Assembly: GCF_009650765.1 (NCBI RefSeq)
Contig: NZ_CP045740.1
Coordinates: 3,324,001 to 3,388,000 of the forward strand
Direction: 5' to 3'
Source of the DNA: Streptomyces sp. SUK 48
GTDB taxonomy: Bacteria > Actinomycetota > Actinomycetes > Streptomycetales > Streptomycetaceae
Length of the DNA: 64,000 nucleotides
Part shown: one piece after another, positions 62,122 through 64,000 of the stretch
How the letters are laid out: the number at the start of each line of letters is the position of its first letter
Position numbering within the stretch: position 1 is the first letter of the stretch
The notes under the pieces: generated by a model
Seen by the model: only the letters and a program-made list of their open reading frames with translations
Databases searched by the model: none
What the model was told of the DNA's origin: nothing
Program-made: the position numbers and the translations under genes

Positions 62122-63510
62122 CTAGGGCAGCACCCTGCACAGCGCCTCCAGCGCCCCCGCCCACGCGCTGTCCGGCGGCGTCCCGTACCCCACCACCAGC
62201 GCGTCCACCGGCTCGGCGACGGCCTCGGGATGGCGGTGGAAGGAGAGTCCGTGCAGGGCGAGCCCCTGCCAGGCGGCGGCCTGGACGACGGAGGACTCGG
62301 TGCCCGGGGGCAGCCGCAGCAGCGCGTGCAGGCCCGCGGCGACCCCGGTGACCCGGACGCCGGGGGCGCGTTCGGCGACGGCCGCGGCGAGGGCGTCGCG
62401 GCGGCGCCGGTAGCGCGAGCGGGCGGCGCGGACCTGGCGGTCGTACGCCCCCGAGGTGAGGAACTCGGCGAGGGTGAGCTGTTCGAGGACGCCCACGGTG
62501 TCGGCGTGGCCCTTGGCCGTGAGCACCTCGCGGGTGAGGGCCGGCGGCAGGACCATCCAGCCCAGCCGGATGCCCGGGGCGAGGGATTTGCTGGCGGTGC
62601 CGAGGTAGACGACACGGTCGGGGTCGAGGCCCTGGAGGGCGCCGACGGGCTGGCGGTCGTAGCGGAACTCGCCGTCGTAGTCGTCCTCCAGGACGAGGGA
62701 GTCGGTGCGCCGCGCCCAGTCCACGACGGCCGCGCGCCGGTCGGGGTGCAGGGGCAGGCCCATCGGGAACTGGTGGGCGGGGGTGAGGAGTACGGCACCC
62801 TTGGAGGTCAACGGGCGCGGATCGGTGCCGAGTTCGTCCCAGGGCAGGGCGGGGGTCGCCAGACCCGCGGCCTCAAGGAGGCCCCAGTAGACGTCGAGGC
62901 CGTACGACTCGACGGCCACCGAGCGCGTCCCGCGGGCGCGCAGCACCGGGCCGAGGAGGCGCAGGGCGTGCGAGAAGCCCGCGGTGACGACCAGGTCGTC
63001 CGGGTCGCAGCGCACGCCCCGGACGCGGGCGAGATAGCCGGCGAGGGCGGTGCGCAGTTCGACGCGGCCGCGCGGATCGCCGTAGCCCAGGGCCTCGTTG
63101 GGGGCGGCGGTCAGGGCGCGGCGGGCGGCCCTCGCCCACTCGGCGCGCGGGAACGCGGCGAGGTCGGGGGTGCCGGGGACGAGGTTGTGGGCGGGCCGGG
63201 CCGGCACGCGGGGGCGGCGGGCGGGGCCGCTCGGCGGGACCACGGCGCGTTCGGCGACCCGGGTGCCGGAGCCCTGCCGGGCGGTGAGCCAGCCCTCGGC
63301 GACCAGGTCGGCGTACGCCTCGCCGACGGTGTTGCGGGCGACGCCGAGGTCGGCGGCGAGGCTCCGGGAGGAGGGCAGCCGGGTGCCGGGGGCGAGCCGG
63401 CCGGTGCGGACCGCCTCGCGCAGGGCATCGGTCAGCCCCCGGCGCAGCCCGCCCGGGCCGGCCGGTTCCAGATGCAGGTCGACGCCCAAAGTGGCCCACG
63501 ATTCCGCCAT
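62122..63510 (-). CDS. MocR-family GntR/aminotransferase regulator
   Basis: 462-aa MocR/GabR-type protein. N-terminal GntR wHTH (LPSSRSLAADLGVARNTVGEAY) and a class I aminotransferase-like domain with PLP lysine in GTASKSLAPGIRLGW and LEDDYDGEFRY before it. Divergent from the AhpD-like gene with 46 bp between starts, the classical arrangement of MocR regulator and target. ATG 63510 lies 8 nt after TATGGT, so the message may be leaderless. Confidence 0.9.
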   Translation of the reverse strand: MAESWATLGVDLHLEPAGPGGLRRGLTDALREAVRTGRLAPGTRLPSSRSLAADLGVARNTVGEAYADLVAEGWLTARQGSGTRVAERAVVPPSGPARRPRVPARPAHNLVPGTPDLAAFPRAEWARAARRALTAAPNEALGYGDPRGRVELRTALAGYLARVRGVRCDPDDLVVTAGFSHALRLLGPVLRARGTRSVAVESYGLDVYWGLLEAAGLATPALPWDELGTDPRPLTSKGAVLLTPAHQFPMGLPLHPDRRAAVVDWARRTDSLVLEDDYDGEFRYDRQPVGALQGLDPDRVVYLGTASKSLAPGIRLGWMVLPPALTREVLTAKGHADTVGVLEQLTLAEFLTSGAYDRQVRAARSRYRRRRDALAAAVAERAPGVRVTGVAAGLHALLRLPPGTESSVVQAAAWQGLALHGLSFHRHPEAVAEPVDALVVGYGTPPDSAWAGALEALCRVLP

Positions 63511-63518
63511 GGAAATGG

Positions 63519-63550
63519 ACCATACTCCTGGGCTGCCTCGCTTCTACGGT
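63519..63550. promoter_or_regulatory. divergent MocR/AhpD promoter
   Basis: Minus TATGGT (63524-63519) is 8 nt before the MocR ATG; plus TACGGT (63545-63550) is 6 nt before the AhpD ATG. The two promoters sit back to back in 46 bp. Confidence 0.5.
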
Positions 63551-63556
63551 GGAGGC

Positions 63557-64000
63557 ATGAACACGCACGAGAACACCGAGTACGCCATCGAGCACGCCCC
63601 CCGTCTGAACTGGAGCGAGCACGCTCCGGACGTCTACAAGGCGATGGTGCGGCTGGACATCGCCGCCCGGCAGGGGCTGGACGCGAAGCTGCTCGAACTG
63701 GTGAAGATCCGTGCCTCGCAGCTCAACCACTGCGCGTTCTGCCTGGACATGCACACCAAGGACGCGCTCGCGGCCGGGGAGAGCGTGGAGCGGATCATCC
63801 AGCTGAGCGCGTGGGAGGAGTCGCGGCACTTCTACACGGAGCGGGAGCTGGCGGCGATCGAGCTGACCGAGGCGATCACCGTGCTGACCGACGGTTTCGT
63901 GCCGGACGAGGTGTACGAGCGGGCCGCCAAGCAGTTCGAGGAGCCCGAGCTGGTCCGGCTGATCGCCGCGATCACGGTGATCAACGCCTGGAACCGGTTC
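63557..64000 (+). CDS. AhpD-like carboxymuconolactone decarboxylase-family protein (3' end outside window)
   Basis: The first 148 codons are visible, with no stop before the window ends. Core motif LVKIRASQLNHCAFCLDMHTKDA contains the redox CXXC (CAFC) and the general-base His region of AhpD-like proteins. Typical length is about 155 aa, so it is nearly complete. ATG 63557 has GGAGGC directly upstream and TACGGT 6 nt before. Predicted peroxide or thiol-linked redox role, regulated by the divergent MocR protein. Confidence 0.88.
   Translation, partial: MNTHENTEYAIEHAPRLNWSEHAPDVYKAMVRLDIAARQGLDAKLLELVKIRASQLNHCAFCLDMHTKDALAAGESVERIIQLSAWEESRHFYTERELAAIELTEAITVLTDGFVPDEVYERAAKQFEEPELVRLIAAITVINAWNRF

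Overview
The window is chromosomal DNA from a Streptomyces-like actinomycete. It has very high G+C, dense genes, GTG/TTG starts, GGAGG ribosome sites and long hairpin terminators without U tracts. The gene order (glyA, trpS, 2'-5' RNA ligase, DprE2-like SDR, BrkB-like protein, D-Ala-D-Ala carboxypeptidase, SCO4848-type membrane protein, sdhCDAB, GH20 hexosaminidase, acyl-CoA mutase, nonulosonate cluster, nucleoside ABC operon, cdd, deoA) matches, from memory, the S. coelicolor SCO4837-SCO4890 neighbourhood read in the opposite direction. No tRNA, rRNA, insertion sequence or CRISPR array was seen.

Layout. 1-5.2 kb holds a hydrolase tail, a divergent LysR/MFS pair, an ECF sigma factor overlapping a STAS gene, and an AEC carrier. 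5.2-12.7 kb holds a Uma2 remnant and a minus-strand nucleoside uptake and salvage operon (BMP lipoprotein, ATPase, two permeases, cytidine deaminase, thymidine phosphorylase). 13.3-14.5 kb is an M20 amidohydrolase. 14.9-23.5 kb is a divergent cell-surface glycopolymer cluster: NeuB-type synthase, CMP-nonulosonate synthetase/phosphatase, two polysialyltransferase-like enzymes, a DUF6716 glycosyltransferase, a GT2 enzyme and an acyltransferase. 23.5-28.8 kb holds TetR/monooxygenase with twin operators, LysE, a frameshifted acyl-CoA mutase and an L,D-transpeptidase. 29-31 kb is an ECF sigma/anti-sigma pair.

From 31.26 to 39.25 kb lies the most interesting segment: about 8 kb bounded by a 23-bp perfect direct repeat, with TGACCAAC-type repeats just inside both ends. 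It separates two related ECF sigma genes. It encodes a small basic protein, a pseudo-receiver regulator, a two-gene translationally coupled unit (S-4TM putative pore-forming protein plus a 1203-aa APH-kinase/STAND-NTPase/TPR protein), and an archaeal-type ATPase with a C-terminal PD-(D/E)XK-like motif. I read it as an integrated conflict or defence island without a visible integrase.

39.4-44.6 kb holds the second sigma factor, three Streptomyces hypothetical or membrane proteins, a GH20 enzyme and an OHCU-decarboxylase-like protein. 44.8-48.2 kb is sdhCDAB. 48.4-64 kb is housekeeping and regulation, including a probable ZTP riboswitch before glyA and a divergent MocR/AhpD pair at the right edge.

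Two quality points matter. Three genes each carry a 1-bp deletion that fits loss from a C/G run, which suggests homopolymer undercalls rather than three true pseudogenes. Two genes have no usable ATG/GTG/TTG start and appear to begin at ATC behind a strong Shine-Dalgarno site.
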